From Limnanthes douglasii subsp. nivea (lineage: Eukaryota; Streptophyta; Magnoliopsida; Brassicales; Limnanthaceae): 64,000 nucleotides of DNA. Positions 44,400-56,637 of the stretch are shown one piece after another. The notes beneath the pieces are model-generated. The model was given only the letters and a program-made list of their open reading frames with translations. It was not told the origin of the DNA and did no database searches. The position numbers and the translations under genes are program-made. Where the stretch lies: assembly GCA_036936605.1 (NCBI GenBank), contig JAUPFV010000001.1:33303900-33367899 (forward strand), given 5' to 3'. How positions within the stretch are numbered: the first letter of the stretch is position 1; the number at the start of each line of letters is the position of its first letter.

Positions 44400-45675
44400 T
44401 CTTTTGCATCATATGCTTCGCCCTAGTCCAGTCCTTGATTGAAACATATACTTCAATTTCGTGGCTAACTAGTCTTGCTCGTCTAACTATGTATTGTAGA
44501 TTGGTCATACTAAATCCAGATTAACATGTCACTATAAACATAGGTGTAGAAAGAACATCCGTGACTAACATAAAAAAATAAAAAATTTAAGTACCATAGA
44601 ATTCCACCACTCTAAGAAATAAAACGGTTTAGTATCATCATTGTACATACTCGAATCCAAATGAAGTTTGCAAATATATGATCAGGTCATTAATATCTCG
44701 ACGAGTTTTTTACGTATCTAAGAATTTTGCATCCGATTTTTTAAGTAGTTGTGACAAAGCATAATTTTACTATTTGACCTACTACCAACCAAACTCGGGG
44801 ATGAATTATAATTATTGTTCCCATATTTCATAGCATACGAATTATACATGTTATACAAATAAAATTGAATATCATCACAATATTTCTTGTAATTAAACTC
44901 ATTACTAGTCTGATACTCTTATTAAAGTATTAAGCATATTAATTAAAAAAACTTAGTTTGAGAGCCGAATGTAAATTTCCCCCATGGGAGAAGACGAAAT
45001 TACTTGAATTTGTTTTTCATCACGGGGATTATTTCTCTACACCCGTGATGACTATTTTTTATATTTAAATACATGTAAAGTTTGATAACATATTTAAGGG
45101 TTATATGAACGTTAAGATTGTATTACACAGAAAAAAAATATGTATATACTCTTTAAATATGTCTATGAAAAATATTAACTCATGATAATATGTCAAATTT
45201 TGATATGTGAGAGGTCGATAATAGTCATTATTCTGAGACATATATTTCTCATAAAAACAATAAGAGCGTACAAGAAGATCATAAGTTAAGTTTTATCTAG
45301 TTTCTATATGCATAAGCAATTTATTGAATTTTTTTCCTATAGTCATAACCATTTTTTATGTTTCCATTATATAAGACCCGAGTTTTTTATTAGTACGATT
45401 GTTTTCTCAAATTTCGTAGTGCATACAGCTTTAAGTCTATCAATATTTACAATATTAACAAATGCATTATCAATAAAAATTTCCATAATTTTATTGCTAA
45501 CATTAAACTCATGCATACATTGTAGAATACCTTCCGAAATTTGACATGTATTGTGTTTGGAAATAGAATAAAAAATATATAATTCTTCTTTGAAGTTGAC
45601 AATAAACATCAACGGAAGGTGAAGTAATGCATATAATATGAAAAAAACAATAAGTATTGATATATCACTAATCAA
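44400..45675 (-). pseudogene. hAT transposase remnant
   Basis: The minus frame 45675-45367 has ISEGILQCMHEFNVSNKIME and IDNAFVN, matching the hAT catalytic region (EGIL..L.EF.I..KI....DNA). Further downstream FYFLEWWNSM (near 44620) and YVSIKDWTRA (near 44430) match the hAT dimerisation domain (FDxLEWWK...; ..VKDW..A). Many stops. It could be related to the enzyme that moved the hAT-like elements nearby, but no family link is shown. Confidence 0.6.
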
Positions 45676-46789
45676 TTGAGAAGATAAATCTTCATCTTCT
45701 CAATCTTTATATGATATTTGGATTACATTTTCGTGTACATTGAGTAACACGATCAGGATGGGAATCCTTCATATCTACTTTATCATTTTGGCTCTTTGGA
45801 GAAACCACCTCGTATAACTTATTCTTCCTATTTCCATTGGGAGGAAGTGTATTCTCCGCATTCTTGGGGATTCCCTCCTAGAATAAAAATCTATTTTGGG
45901 AAATTGGACGATACGGAGTTATAGTCTGCTAACTACCTTCATTTTTAGATATGATGAATATTGTAGAGGTTTTGTAAAATGAAGGCCAGCGTGAACTTCA
46001 TCTTCTTTGGGCTGAATTGATTTGGACGATGTCTATTGCGTCTTGCTAGCCGGTTTGGGTAGCACTACTAAGGCTCTTGCAATGCCTGACTGAGTTGGAT
46101 ACGGCCTAAATTAGATCTTCATAAAGTGCTTGTAGTCTAGTGAAAATTTTTGCTAATGACCCCAACCACCATAAACAAAATTTCATATGTGGTTTAATTG
46201 TTCCTCGCGACAAAAATGAGCTCTTGGAACTACCGAATAAACGCTTTAAAATAAAAACAGCATTCAACACAAGAATTTTGTATTATATATCGTCTACAAA
46301 CAAGCACCTAACAAATAAATGTGGAAGTGAGATTCTTAATTTTGTATGACTAGTTTAGCACTAGTTTAGATATATACTTGTGTGTTTCTAAGTTTTCACT
46401 AATGAAAATAAATGACCTTGTTAAGGCGTCACCGGCTTGGATACAGACTTGTATGTTTTCGAGTTTTCACTAATGAAGATGAAGACCCTCTTTTATATCT
46501 TATCAGATTCGGGGAAGTTTATAATGGCATGTGTTTGTTGTCCATTCTCAAGCAATATTATGGAATTCTAGTTGTCGAGTTAATAATGGAGACCACAAAA
46601 AAATCTTTTATTTTAAACTATCATTCAGTCATCTTGGAGGCTACTAGTAACACCATGATATCCATATATTTGGAACTAGGTGATAAGACATAACCCCTTG
46701 GTCGGATTATATTTATCAACGTAGACGAGGTGATCTCAATATCTAACTAGAATACGAGTGGATATAAAGACAATCAGTTAGGACCCTCA
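45676..46789. other. AT-rich spacer with no recognised gene
   Basis: Short ORFs at 46140 and 46412 have no recognisable domain. Confidence 0.35.
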
Positions 46790-47286
46790 GAAGAAATACT
46801 ACTGAGGGAATTTAATAACAGTGTATTACTATGGAAAATAGAAGAATAAATGTGATTATTATCTTATTGCTCTCACTGAAAATATTACATTATTCTAGGG
46901 TCTCATTCCCTTTATATAATACATTCATAATACATTACTTCACTACTTCCTAATAACTCTATGTTTTCTGTTATGCTTGATCGTGGGTTCATGTTCTGGT
47001 TCCACTTCCTTAACGCTGATATGTTACTGTTTTTAGTGGCTTTACTTCTCGTAATAACCATCTAGCTTCAATCGAGGTATGGTTCCGCTTTCACACAAAT
47101 GACGCCTGGTCCTACTGTCGATGTTATTTTCCTTGCACCTACTATCAGGGTACCTCGTCCCAATCTCTATATATAATCCGTTGTATGGTTATAGTTTAAC
47201 AAATACCATTCGACTATCGCTTCATAGTTAAAGGCACATCGTCCTAGCCGATGGTTATAAGCCGGTGATGGGTTTATGCCTTATCA
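46790..47286 (-). repeat. 3' LTR of the third Tat element (left end approximate)
   Basis: The right end CCTTATCA at 47286 matches the LTR end of the element at 24434, and is followed by GGACTCCCTATAGTCC (complement of a PPT-like tract). On the minus strand the LTR starts TGATAAGGC and has a TATA (complement of CCTTTATATAATA near 46911-46923). The left boundary is a guess from the TATA-to-end distance of the other element. Confidence 0.5.
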
Positions 47287-47639
47287 GGACTCCCTATAGT
47301 CCTTGTAAATAAGAGATATAATTAAGAGTTTATCTCTTACAATGAGTATAACCTTATCCATCTAGAGGTATCATTTTATCCATTATTCGCACTATTTCCG
47401 CATCAAATGCAAAATTATTCTTTTTAAATTATGTCATCACGCATGCGATCGGTAATGTCCGTTTCTTGATGCCAAGTGTTATAAATCTTTTACCTATATC
47501 TGACAAATGCTGTATGTAGTTGCGTGTGTGTACAAAATGGCTCTTCACGGTTTTCTTTTATCGAAGCAACATCTCCTTTGAGTTTCTTTTTTGCCCATGA
47601 CCCACAAATTGGCCCATGTTAACTTGTTTCTTTTATGAA

Positions 47640-50446
47640 GTATAAATTACAACGTGAACATCTATTTTATTTTATTTTCTTCTTTCAAACTAATATTTGA
47701 GAGTCAAATTTTCGTTCATGGGGTTTTCATCACTTTCTTACCTTCTAACGCTAGATGCTCAAGCAAGGTAAATGTCAAAATTATTTAATTATTTTCTTCA
47801 CTTTGTTGTTTTGTCTCTGTTTGATTAGTTATTTAGTCTTTGTTAGTTCCCCCCAACCCTATGCCTTTTATTCTTCTGACATCAACTTCTCTGTGTGCGA
47901 CCCAGAAATATCTCGTAAAGGATCGTCGAAAAAGTCAAAAACTGCGACGAACTCGGTTCCGGGTGCCCCACCGGTGAGCACGGTGGAAATAAAAACATTT
48001 TAGATGACTATTTCAACCGCATGACAAACCTCTATAAAAACCTAAGCCCCCAAGGGCTTTGTAGGTTTAGATTAGTTTACAATTTTCCTAACTCTATAAT
48101 TATTAGACTTTTCAAGCCTGACGAATGTCCCTATCACGCTAGAGAGGGGGAAACTTTCTATACACAACGTTGTTTAACTGGGGGCTCTGACTGCCCTTAC
48201 CCAAATTTATAAATGAATTTTTAGGTATATTTGAATTTGTCTCATGCAGCTAAGGACCAATGGTTGGCATATTTTCCTTATTGTTGTACTTAGCTCCTAG
48301 ACGAATATTAGATAAGAAGATCAATATAGAAAAATTATATTCTAGTATTGACGTACATAAATTGTTAAGGATCTCATACTACTACATATCCACCTGTAGT
48401 AAAATCGTTACTTTTCTCGGTTCCAACAAGCACTTGAAGCATTTTTTTATTTTTGTCTCTAGGAGTTGGAAGCATTCCATTACAAAACATAACATTCAAT
48501 TAGAACACCAATGGATGAGCACACGTAAGACTTGAGTTGGTTTTATTTTTTTATGCATTTATCGATGTTTATGTTCCTATTTTGTATCTTTTTCCCTTTT
48601 TATTTGTTGAAGGTACATATTCAGGGAAGTACCAAGAGTTATGGAATAAACAATACAATGGTCGTGAATCAAGTCCGCTAGTGTGTCTTTCTGCTACCGC
48701 TTATACAAAGAGGGATCTTGAATACTAACTTCATCTGAACTGGGTTGTGGTCATTACCAGAGATACAAATGTCTCAAGACGGAGATGTTACTCAAAATGC
48801 TACTGGGAGCTCGTCACTGCTGAGGTCGCGGGGTCTATCTTTCTAGAAAGGGTGTATGGCCATAACATTATGGGTGTTGGATTAGATCTCCTCCACCCCC
48901 ACCCCTAAAAAAAAGACCAAAACATTATGAAGAGGGTGTTGATACCATTGCCGGGCAAGAAAGACCCTTTGGGGATGGTGATACCACTGAGGCGAAGTCG
49001 AAGATAAAGAGTGTCACCTACGATATTGCTATGATTTATGCTTCAGATACTACTATTACTGCCACCACATTTGATCAACGGGACTACAACAATTATGTTA
49101 TAATATCATCACTGAGAAAGGAACGCGAAAGAATGGGAAGGGTAGTTCATCCACGGGGGGGTTCGTGAGAAACAAAAAGGTGTTAAGGAAGACCCCTACA
49201 ATAGCAAAGAAGGAAACGGGGACGAGCCCTTTTTTGGATTGGACAACTCAGCCATGGTAGTTAGTGTTATCCTCCTCTTTGTTCGCAAATATGTCATTTT
49301 AGCTAAATTCAAAATTGGAAGTGGTTCGATCGGTGTCACCAAATAACAGAATTCTCCACTTGACTTAACCAACCGCAGCGGGGTTGTACCCGGTACCCCG
49401 CTGCAAGAGAGTTGAATGTTGAACCCCTAGATTTGTCTCTGGTGGATATAAGTAACCGTGAACCTGATATGGCTGTAAAGACCTCTGACCCTTCAACCAT
49501 AACTGTCCCCCATGGGCCGTGCTGCTATAAAATCATCCTCTCAGCCAGAATTAACTAATCGACCCATTGTAGTTAGCATGTCGAAACCTTCCTTTCTTAT
49601 GCTCTAGCAACTAAAAAATTTCCGTGAAATGAATCTATACAACAACATGAGTATGTCAGATCTCATACATTGTCAACTAGAGTTATCAGTCAAGGTATAT
49701 TTTCTACTTTTTTATATATCGAGGTACTTTTTGTGTATTTGATGTTTTTAACGTCTCAATATTTTATTTATGTAAAATTATCATGACTCAATGGTTTTTT
49801 TTTATCGAATGATAAAATTTGTTGATGCTAAAACCATAGATGACTTCCATCTTGAGCACTTATCATTTGGCTCTATAAAAATCCTTCATGTCAATCACTC
49901 GCACTACTACAAGGCATATAATGCTTCAAAGGTATACTGAATGAGAAATCAGAGCTAAGCAACTGTGTGATTTTTGTTACGTCCATCAAGGATGGGTTAA
50001 CTAAGACTGTGGCTGATCTGATGAGTCAAAACAAAGTCCTCTCCAAGCGGTTGACATAACTCATTATTCGTAATTTTGGATTGCTAGTCAGGGTTAAGAA
50101 GTCCTCCATTACCAGCAATCAGGTTCGCTTTAAGAATACCACTATCCGTTAGGAGATGACTTGGTTGATATTTGAGTTTGATCATATTAAAAAACGTCTG
50201 GATGAATTGGACACCAAGGTCTATGCTGATGGGCAAAGGGACGCATTAGGGAAGATGAAGCCAAAACTGGATCTAGTTCGAAAGGAGACCATCATGGAGC
50301 TCTGAAGGATGAATGTTGACATATAGCTAGTTCAATTTAAGGGGCTTGTACCGGAGGATGAGAATTCGTGGGTCATCGACGATGAAGAAGAAATGGAAAA
50401 CATAGTTGAGAAGACGACAAAGATGGTCGCCCCCTTGCCGAATTAG
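47640..50446 (+). pseudogene. Antisense gene of the third Tat element
   Basis: A TATA-like GTATAAATTA (47640) precedes the region. Coding pieces: RKGSSKKSKTATNSVPGAP (47910), FPNSIIIRLFKPDEC, then FEFVSCS / LAPRRILDKKINIEKLYSSI, FVSRSWKHSITKHN, intron 48525-48612, and a C-terminal coiled-coil-like segment near 49940-50446 (IKDGLTKTVADLMSQNKVLS, FDHIKKRLDELDTK) with an acidic tail ending at TAG 50444-50446. Position, fold words and intron match the antisense genes at 25571 and 61466, though this copy is diverged. Many stops and frameshifts. Function unknown. Confidence 0.6.
48525..48612 (+). other. Intron of the third antisense gene
   Basis: Donor ACAC|GTAAGA, acceptor TTTGTTGAAG|GT, T-rich, 88 bp. 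It lies about 19 codons after the W of the conserved F(V/I)SxxW block, close to the other copies. Confidence 0.6.
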
Positions 50447-51209
50447 CCCCTCTACTGAGGGGTTGCTGTCATTTCTATTGTAACTTGTGAAGCCGTGATA
50501 CCCTCCAATTCATCATCAGCGGAGAAGGATACTGATAAAGGGGGTGGTGCAAGCGAAAGCCATGTGTAATCCATTTTATAGTTGAACTTTTCTATGCTCG
50601 TTGTTTTCGCTATGTTGGTCATAGCTTTAATTTGTTGAACCTCTTTTAGCATGGTGATATGCATGCTTACAAATTTCATGAATCGTCATTTAAATTGTGT
50701 TAGTATGATTGGAGATTAATGCGGGATTTGGTATAATGATTTTCATAAGCATAGTATTTCTTGTTGCGTGGCCATATGGACTACTTATAGATCAGTTCAC
50801 TTTGTGGCCTTTAGTAGCCTAGGCCCAGTATGATCTGTAGCATGGTCTTATAAACTTTTACTTATAAGTCAATTCTCTTTTCTGAGCTATGTAGCTTGGG
50901 CTCAGTATGGGCCATCGCGTAGCCTTCAAAACTTGGGTTATGCACCATTTTGCTTTTATTGACTTTTCTTAGTCAGGGCTTATGTATGGCCCATTATGTA
51001 GCCAAGAAGATGTGGCCCATATTAGCCCTTTAATTTGAATGATAATTGGGGACCCAACCTCCGTTTTTGTAATCATAATCTAGAGATTTGTATTTCTAAT
51101 TTAATATAAATGTAGTAATGATTTGGAAAAATAGGTGACTTCATTAATAATTTTGGCTTACAATGTGCCTTATTAAAAATCCTTGAGCGCCACCAAAAGA
51201 GAAAATCAT
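50447..51209. other. Spacer between antisense gene and integrase, no feature recognised
   Basis: Contains loosely repeated GGCCCA..ATG words near 50820-51020. No domain seen. Confidence 0.4.
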
Positions 51210-51918
51210 GCACAACCGCTCTTAAGTAGCATGGTGATAAATTTTCAAATGATTTACATTTCATGGATGTCCAGTGCATTACCATCTATGTCTTCCAGTA
51301 TATATGCCTCGTGATATCCATTGGAAAATACTCTGTATGGGTCATTCCAATATAGAGCTAGCTTGCTTGCATTCTTATCTTGAGCTCGTTGAAAGATCTA
51401 CTTTAAAGCTTGGTGTTGAAGTTTCTAATCATTCAACTCTTGTAATGCTCAGACCAAACCCTAGGCTGATTTCTCATTTCTTCGATCATGTTAATGGACA
51501 ATTATCGCTCTTGATCATTTACTTCCTTTGAATAGTCACCTAACCAATGGCTTGTAATTATTATCTTTATTGGTACCACCGCTTCTATTCCATATACCAA
51601 TGAGAAAGGTGTATCCCTAGTTGTCGACCGTGGTGTAGTTTGGTATGCCCATAATACATCTCCTAACTTGTCCGGCTATTTTCCTTTTGAAGCGTCTATT
51701 TTGTTTATTCCGGCTAATATAGTTCTATTGATGACCTCGACCTGTCCGTTATCTTGGGGGTAGTTTTTTGTAGAGAAATGTTGATTAATCTCATGGCTTT
51801 GCAAAATGTCGTCATATCTATATTTGGAACTAAGGCTCGTTGTCTATCATAAGGATTCTTGGAATTCTAAATCGAGATAAGATTTGATTTTGGACGAACT
51901 CGTGAATTTCCTATGATC
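51210..51918 (-). pseudogene. Gypsy integrase remnant (third Tat element)
   Basis: Blocks EIHEFVQNQILSRFRIPRIL and MIDNEP (core), [18 protein letters not shown] (near 51590), then C-terminal YRVFSNGYHEAYILEDIDGN (near 51290). Several stops. Cut at 51918 by the inserted LTR. Confidence 0.78.
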
Positions 51919-52239
51919 TAGTAAGTTTGGGGTGTTTTGTATTTAGTGTGAGGAGTAATGAGATAATTAAACAGCCTGCTTGTATTAAATGTTGATCACC
52001 CTCATTAACGAGAGTTTTTGGGGTATTTATACTTTAATTAATGACCCATGAGATTACCGGGTCAAGTTGTGAAACTGGGTCGAGTTCAAAGACCCATTAG
52101 TTTCTAAGTAGATTTGAAAATAGCTTAGTCAAAAATTGTTTACATTTGTCCTGTTCGGATTTATAGTGGCGTGACATGGTCCGAATTACCCCTGTTCGGA
52201 TTAGTGGGTAGGCTGTGTCTGCAAGATCCGAACTCATTA
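51919..52239 (-). repeat. 3' LTR of the gag-only element (truncated)
   Basis: Aligns from TAGTAAGTTTGGGGTG to AACTCATTA with 53842-54161. The leading ~45 bp present in the other copy are missing, and integrase sequence abuts directly. Confidence 0.85.
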
Positions 52240-52269
52240 GTGGTTTGTTCTGTTATTACTCCCACCTTG

Positions 52270-53725
52270 TTTCGAGTTGGATCAGGATCCAGGTCTATTT
52301 CCACTTCTTCTTTTAATATATACTCCTAGTTTGCCTCTCTCAATATGGTTATGAACTTCCTGCTTTAGTGTTATGCAGTCTTGAGTGTTATGGCCTATAT
52401 CGTTGTGATACTGGCAGAAATAAGTATTCTGGATTTCTCTGGGGGGGGACTGCAATGTCGACGGCTTTCGAAAATAGACGTCCTCCTTAGTCTTGTCATA
52501 GATTGTGGCTATATTTTCCCTTAATTCTGCAAACCACTCAGGATGAACCCAAGGTCCTCTTTTACCTCTTGATTGTTGGCTCTGGGTCTGGTTCTGGATG
52601 GAATGAGTTTGGAGGACTGGTTAGCGGCTGGAGGAGCTGCTGTGGTGGACCTCACTTGACGGTGCACCCTGATTTTCTTTGTTTCCTCCACATTAATCTG
52701 ATTTCCCACTTGATTAAACAAGCCATCCCAGGTCATAGCTTTCTTCCTTGTTACAGAATCAGATAGGTTCCCAGGATTCAACCCCTGTCTCAGAGAAGCA
52801 ATTGCCACCTGCTCAAAGCAATCTGCTAATCTGTTTTTTGTATTCACAAACTGACTTATGTAGTCTTTTAAAGACTCGTTTGGTTCTTGGGCACAATGGA
52901 TAATGGTATCCATATTACCCTTCACCTCTTTACTTCCAACAAATTTCCTTCAGAAGGAAATCCTGAATATATCAAAGTTTCTAATACACCCCTGAGGTAA
53001 ACTATTATACCATTTAAGAGAACTCCCCGTAAAACTTTGGGAGAAGGCTCTGCACAAGAGTTTGTCATCATCATCAAAATTCATCATGAAGTTATTGAAC
53101 TGCTCTAAATGGTTGTCCGGATCTCGACTTCCATCATACTACTCCATTTTTGAGCTACCAAATCTCTTGGGTAAATTTCCGGATAATATTTTTGCAGACA
53201 AAGGTGACTGCCTCCATTTTTTACTATAACTAAAGATTGTATCTTCATTAGGTGTTGCAAAAATACATGGTTTGGTCTGAAAAGCAAAAGGATCTATCAA
53301 CAATTGATCAGGATGCATGTGGGATGACCCTTTGCCCAGATGCCTTTTAAGCCTACCATGCCTATCCCTCTTTCTTGAGTACTTTTTTACTAACTTCATC
53401 TTTTTTCTAGATCTGCGCTCATCACTTCTTGATAACAAAGACTCTGAACTTTCAACAGACTTGGACCGATGTGTCTTCTTAGAGCTGAGATGAGTCTTTT
53501 TTGAACTAAGAGAAGTTTTTAGCGACGGCTCATTCTCCCCAGGTTGTCAATATGGTGAATAACTGACGCCCTCAAGTTTTCCTTGATACCTTTCTCTGCT
53601 TGTTTTATGGCCCTTAGTGCCTCTATCTCTGCTCTCAGCTGATCTCGCACCTCAACATTGTATTCCTTATTCTCCCTGACCGTTTCCACCACATGAGGTG
53701 GAGTACCTTGCTTATTCGGATCCAT
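52270..53725 (-). pseudogene. Gag of the gag-only element
   Basis: Starts MDPNKQGTPPHVVETVREN with an N-terminal coiled region. A frameshift near 53540 moves to the SSKKTHLSSKKTHRSKS basic region, then the capsid core (DGSRDPDNHLEQFNNFMM, GSSLKWYNSLPQG), and a zinc-like motif CQYHNDIGHNTQDC near 52400. In-frame stops: a TAG in KME*YDGSRDP near 53145 and a TGA near 52950. A further stop and frame change lie near 52520. It is related to the gag at 29329. Confidence 0.85.
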
Positions 53726-53775
53726 CCGAACTGTTTTCCTAACTGGTTTTGAATGTAAAATTCAGGCAGCTTCGT

Positions 53776-53795
53776 GCTCCCACTTTGGTCTCCAA
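53776..53795 (-). other. Primer-binding-like tract of the gag-only element
   Basis: The minus strand reads TTGGAGACCAAAGTGGGAGC, 2 nt from the LTR end. The cognate tRNA is not assigned. Confidence 0.5.
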
Positions 53796-53797
53796 TT

Positions 53798-54161
53798 TGG
53801 TTTGGTTTATTTTGGGCTTTGGGTAGTTTTGTAAAGTGTTTTAGTAAGTTTGAGGTGTTTTGTTTTTAGTGTGAGGAGTAGTGAGATAATTAAGCAGCAT
53901 GTTTGTATTAAATGTTGATCACCCTCATTAATGAGAGTGTTTGGGGTATTTATATTTAAATTAATGACCCATGGGCTTACCGGGTCAAGTTGTGAAACCG
54001 GGTCGAGGTCAAAGACCCATTAGTTTTTAAGTATATTAGAAAATAGCTTAGTCAAAGTTGTTTACATTTGTCATGTTCGGATTTATAGTGGTGTGACATG
54101 GTCCGAATTACCCCTGTTCGAATTAGTGGGTAGGCTGTGTCTGCAAGATCTGAACTCATCA
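53798..54161 (-). repeat. 5' LTR of the gag-only element
   Basis: 364 bp, TGGTTTGG...AACTCATCA. Minus-strand TATA-like complement near 53945-53955. Confidence 0.8.
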
Positions 54162-54540
54162 ATAGGGTGCTGCTTTGTTTGGCCTCGAAGGTTCCTGTAG
54201 TATGACCGATAAACATTTATAAACCCGAGCGTACTATCAATTGCTTGGCTTCACATATGCGAGCCAATTTCATGTATGTCAGGACTGCCTCGTACTCTGC
54301 TGTATTATTGGCTGGTTTGAGAGTAAATTGTATTTATTGTCAGATCGTTTCTATAGAAGTCGTCATTAGCACGACTCCTGCACCCCTTCCAGTTGCGTAC
54401 GATGCCTCATCTGCTTCAATCAACTATTATGGGTGTCTTTCGTTTCTTCGGTTTTCTCGTTATCTGATCCCCAACATCACACGAACTCATTGATAAATTC
54501 AGCTATAGTCTGACTTTTTATCATCGTTCTTGGCTCGTAG
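54162..54540 (-). pseudogene. Second RNase H remnant (third Tat element)
   Basis: The block NNTAEYEAVLTYMKLARICE followed by AKQLIVRSG and GTFEAKQ matches the extra RNase H typical of Tat elements (NNEAEYEALL..L). Several stops. It is cut at 54162 by the gag-only element. Confidence 0.75.
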
Positions 54541-54824
54541 TCGTAAGCCCCTTGCTCTACTAAAAATCTTAACAATCTTCCAAAGATATCTCCCAGGTCC
54601 GGTGCAATCAATATTTCGGGCGATATCAAATATATTTTTAATCCTTCAAATACTGCACTGGATTCGTTGTCATGTTGAATTTTTTTTATTCATTTTAAAA
54701 CTTTTAAAAATGGTTTTTATGTTACCTGATCCTCTAAAGATGAACATGGAGAGGGCGGCTAAATGTCATGTCAATTGTTGTACTTCCTTAATTGTTCTTG
54801 GAGGCTCTATGGTCAATATTGTAT

Positions 54825-55480
54825 TTAGTTGGGGTCGGTTTTGATCCCCTTCTTACTAACAATAAATCCTAAAGGTTTTCCATTACACACACCAAACGAG
54901 CATTTAAGAGGGTTGAGTTTTAGATTATACATCCACAATGTTTCAAAGGCTGTTCCTAAAAACTTAATTTGTTGCTCCCCTGAGATGTTTTTCACAATCA
55001 TATAATTGATATAGGCTTCCATATGTTGCCCCAATTTTCCTGTAATTGTTTTTTATTCACCAACATTTGGTATGTTGACCCGACGTTCTTTAATCCAAAT
55101 GACATTACCTTATAACAGTGGATGCCTCGCTTTGTTTGGAATATTGTATTATCCTCATCCACATGTTTTATAGATATTTGGTTGTAACCGGAATATGCGT
55201 CCATAAACGATAAAAACTCTTTGCCAGAAACGGCGACGACCAGTTGGTCAATCCTTGGGAGGGGGAATGCGTCCTTTGGCCAAGCTCGATTAATATCGGA
55301 GAAGTCGAAAAACATATTCCATTTCCCATTCTTCTTCTTCACTAACATCGGTTTCGCTATCCATGTCAGGTACGAGGCCTGCCTAATATGGCCTAATTTG
55401 ACTAACTTTTCCACTTCCCTGAATATTGCTTCTGACTTTTCGAGGAAGAAAGTTTGTTGTTTTTTCTGTATTAGACGGCC
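54825..55480 (-). pseudogene. Gypsy RT remnant (third Tat element)
   Basis: Blocks AKPMLVKKKNGKWNMFFDFS, SFMDAYSGYNQISI, MSFGLKNVGSTYQMLVNK, a degraded catalytic box YINYMIVKN (where the family has Y.DDM..K), and LKCSFGVCNGKPLGFIVSKK. A frameshift lies near 55030. The DD of the active site is lost. Confidence 0.85.
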
Positions 55481-55959
55481 ATTATTGTCAATAGCTAGTG
55501 AATGAATTATTACAGTGGATCAACCCCTGCTACTTGTTCAGCATTCCACGCAAATATATCTTCGCTTTTCTGCAACAAAGCTATAAAACTATTTTTGAAT
55601 TTTTGGTCAAGTTTGTTACCTATCCTAACGGAAATTCCTTATTCCAAAGTGAAATTAATTTCCTCTCCTAGGGGGTTTTCCTCCTTTTCGTCCTCTCTAC
55701 GGTCATCCATCTCTAAAGTTGTTCAGTCTATCGGTCTGTTGTGGTCCCATACCCTAGAGCTTGATGATTTTTTTTGGGCCGCTTTAGAAGGGTTCAGCAT
55801 TATGACATAGCATTTTCATGTTGTTCGTTGGTTACTTCTTATTATTCCCACTAAGTTCCCAACATGGTACTTGATGCATTGTCTAAACAAGAATGTTGTG
55901 GTCTTCCCAGGGCTTCAGTGATTATAAACAAAGTTTGAATCATCTTTTTGGTTTTGTCG
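55481..55959. other. Linker between RT and protease, decayed pol
   Basis: In a typical Tat element this holds the RT N-terminal linker. Only scattered similarity is visible. Confidence 0.35.
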
Positions 55960-56350
55960 TGGCCTATTATGAATGTACATCTCCTACATATTTAGTCAAT
56001 TTTCCCTTGTAACTCACCAGTTGTCTATCTACCGTCATAAATGAAGGTACTCTGAGCATCTGCTCATAGTTTGCCTTGAAGATGATGTTGGCCGAACTGC
56101 CATTATCCACCAGTATTTGTATCACCATGACCCCTGAAATGTTAGTATTTATTCTCACGACGTCTTCACGAGGGTGATAATACCCTTCAAATCATCGTCA
56201 TTGAAAGTAAGGTGCGTTATTTGTTCCCGAAAATTGTGATACGAAGAGCTGTCAACCAGATGAATGTCTAAATCCTTACGATGTCGTTTACATACAGCCC
56301 GGTTGGTCCCCGACAGGATCTCCCATCCAAAATAGTACACAACCATTATT
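55960..56350 (-). pseudogene. Gypsy protease remnant (third Tat element)
   Basis: ISGVMVIQILVDNGSSANII matches the protease active-site block (here VDNGSS where DTGSS is usual), with ITHLTFNDDDLKGI just upstream. One frameshift near 56155. Confidence 0.78.
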
Positions 56351-56637
56351 TTATTTCGTCGGGTTTGTCCGGTGCCTCAGTAATCGTTGGCTTTTGCTCC
56401 CTTTCTTATACCACCGTGCTCTCCTTTTTCTTGAGAAACTGGATGAGGTCGCCACTGTCAACCAACCTTAGAATTTCCTCCTTCAACTGCCAGCACTCAT
56501 CTATACGGTTCACATGGTAATGGTGATAGCGCAGAAATAACGAAAGGATCTTCTATATGGCGTTTTTAGCATACTTCTCAACGGTTGATACTTAGCTCTC
56601 CTTTTGGTCTTCTCGTATATAGTGGATATGTTCTCGT

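Larger units (their letters stand above)
51919..54161 (-). mobile_element. Gag-only LTR element (TR-GAG-like), nested
   Basis: A 2.24-kb unit with related LTRs at both ends, a PBS-like tract, one gag, a PPT-like tract, and no protease, RT or integrase. It resembles the class of plant terminal-repeat elements that encode only gag and move with help from autonomous partners. The left LTR lacks its first ~45 bp. It sits between RNase H and integrase of the third Tat element. Confidence 0.78.

Noticed and set aside
45308..45544. Plus-strand 78-codon ORF
   Set aside because: It is the shadow of the hAT transposase words read on the minus strand.
47755..48535. Independent small secreted or membrane protein genes
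   Set aside because: The hydrophobic stretch at 47790-47860 looks like a T-rich intron or leader segment, and the following words match the antisense genes of the other Tat elements.
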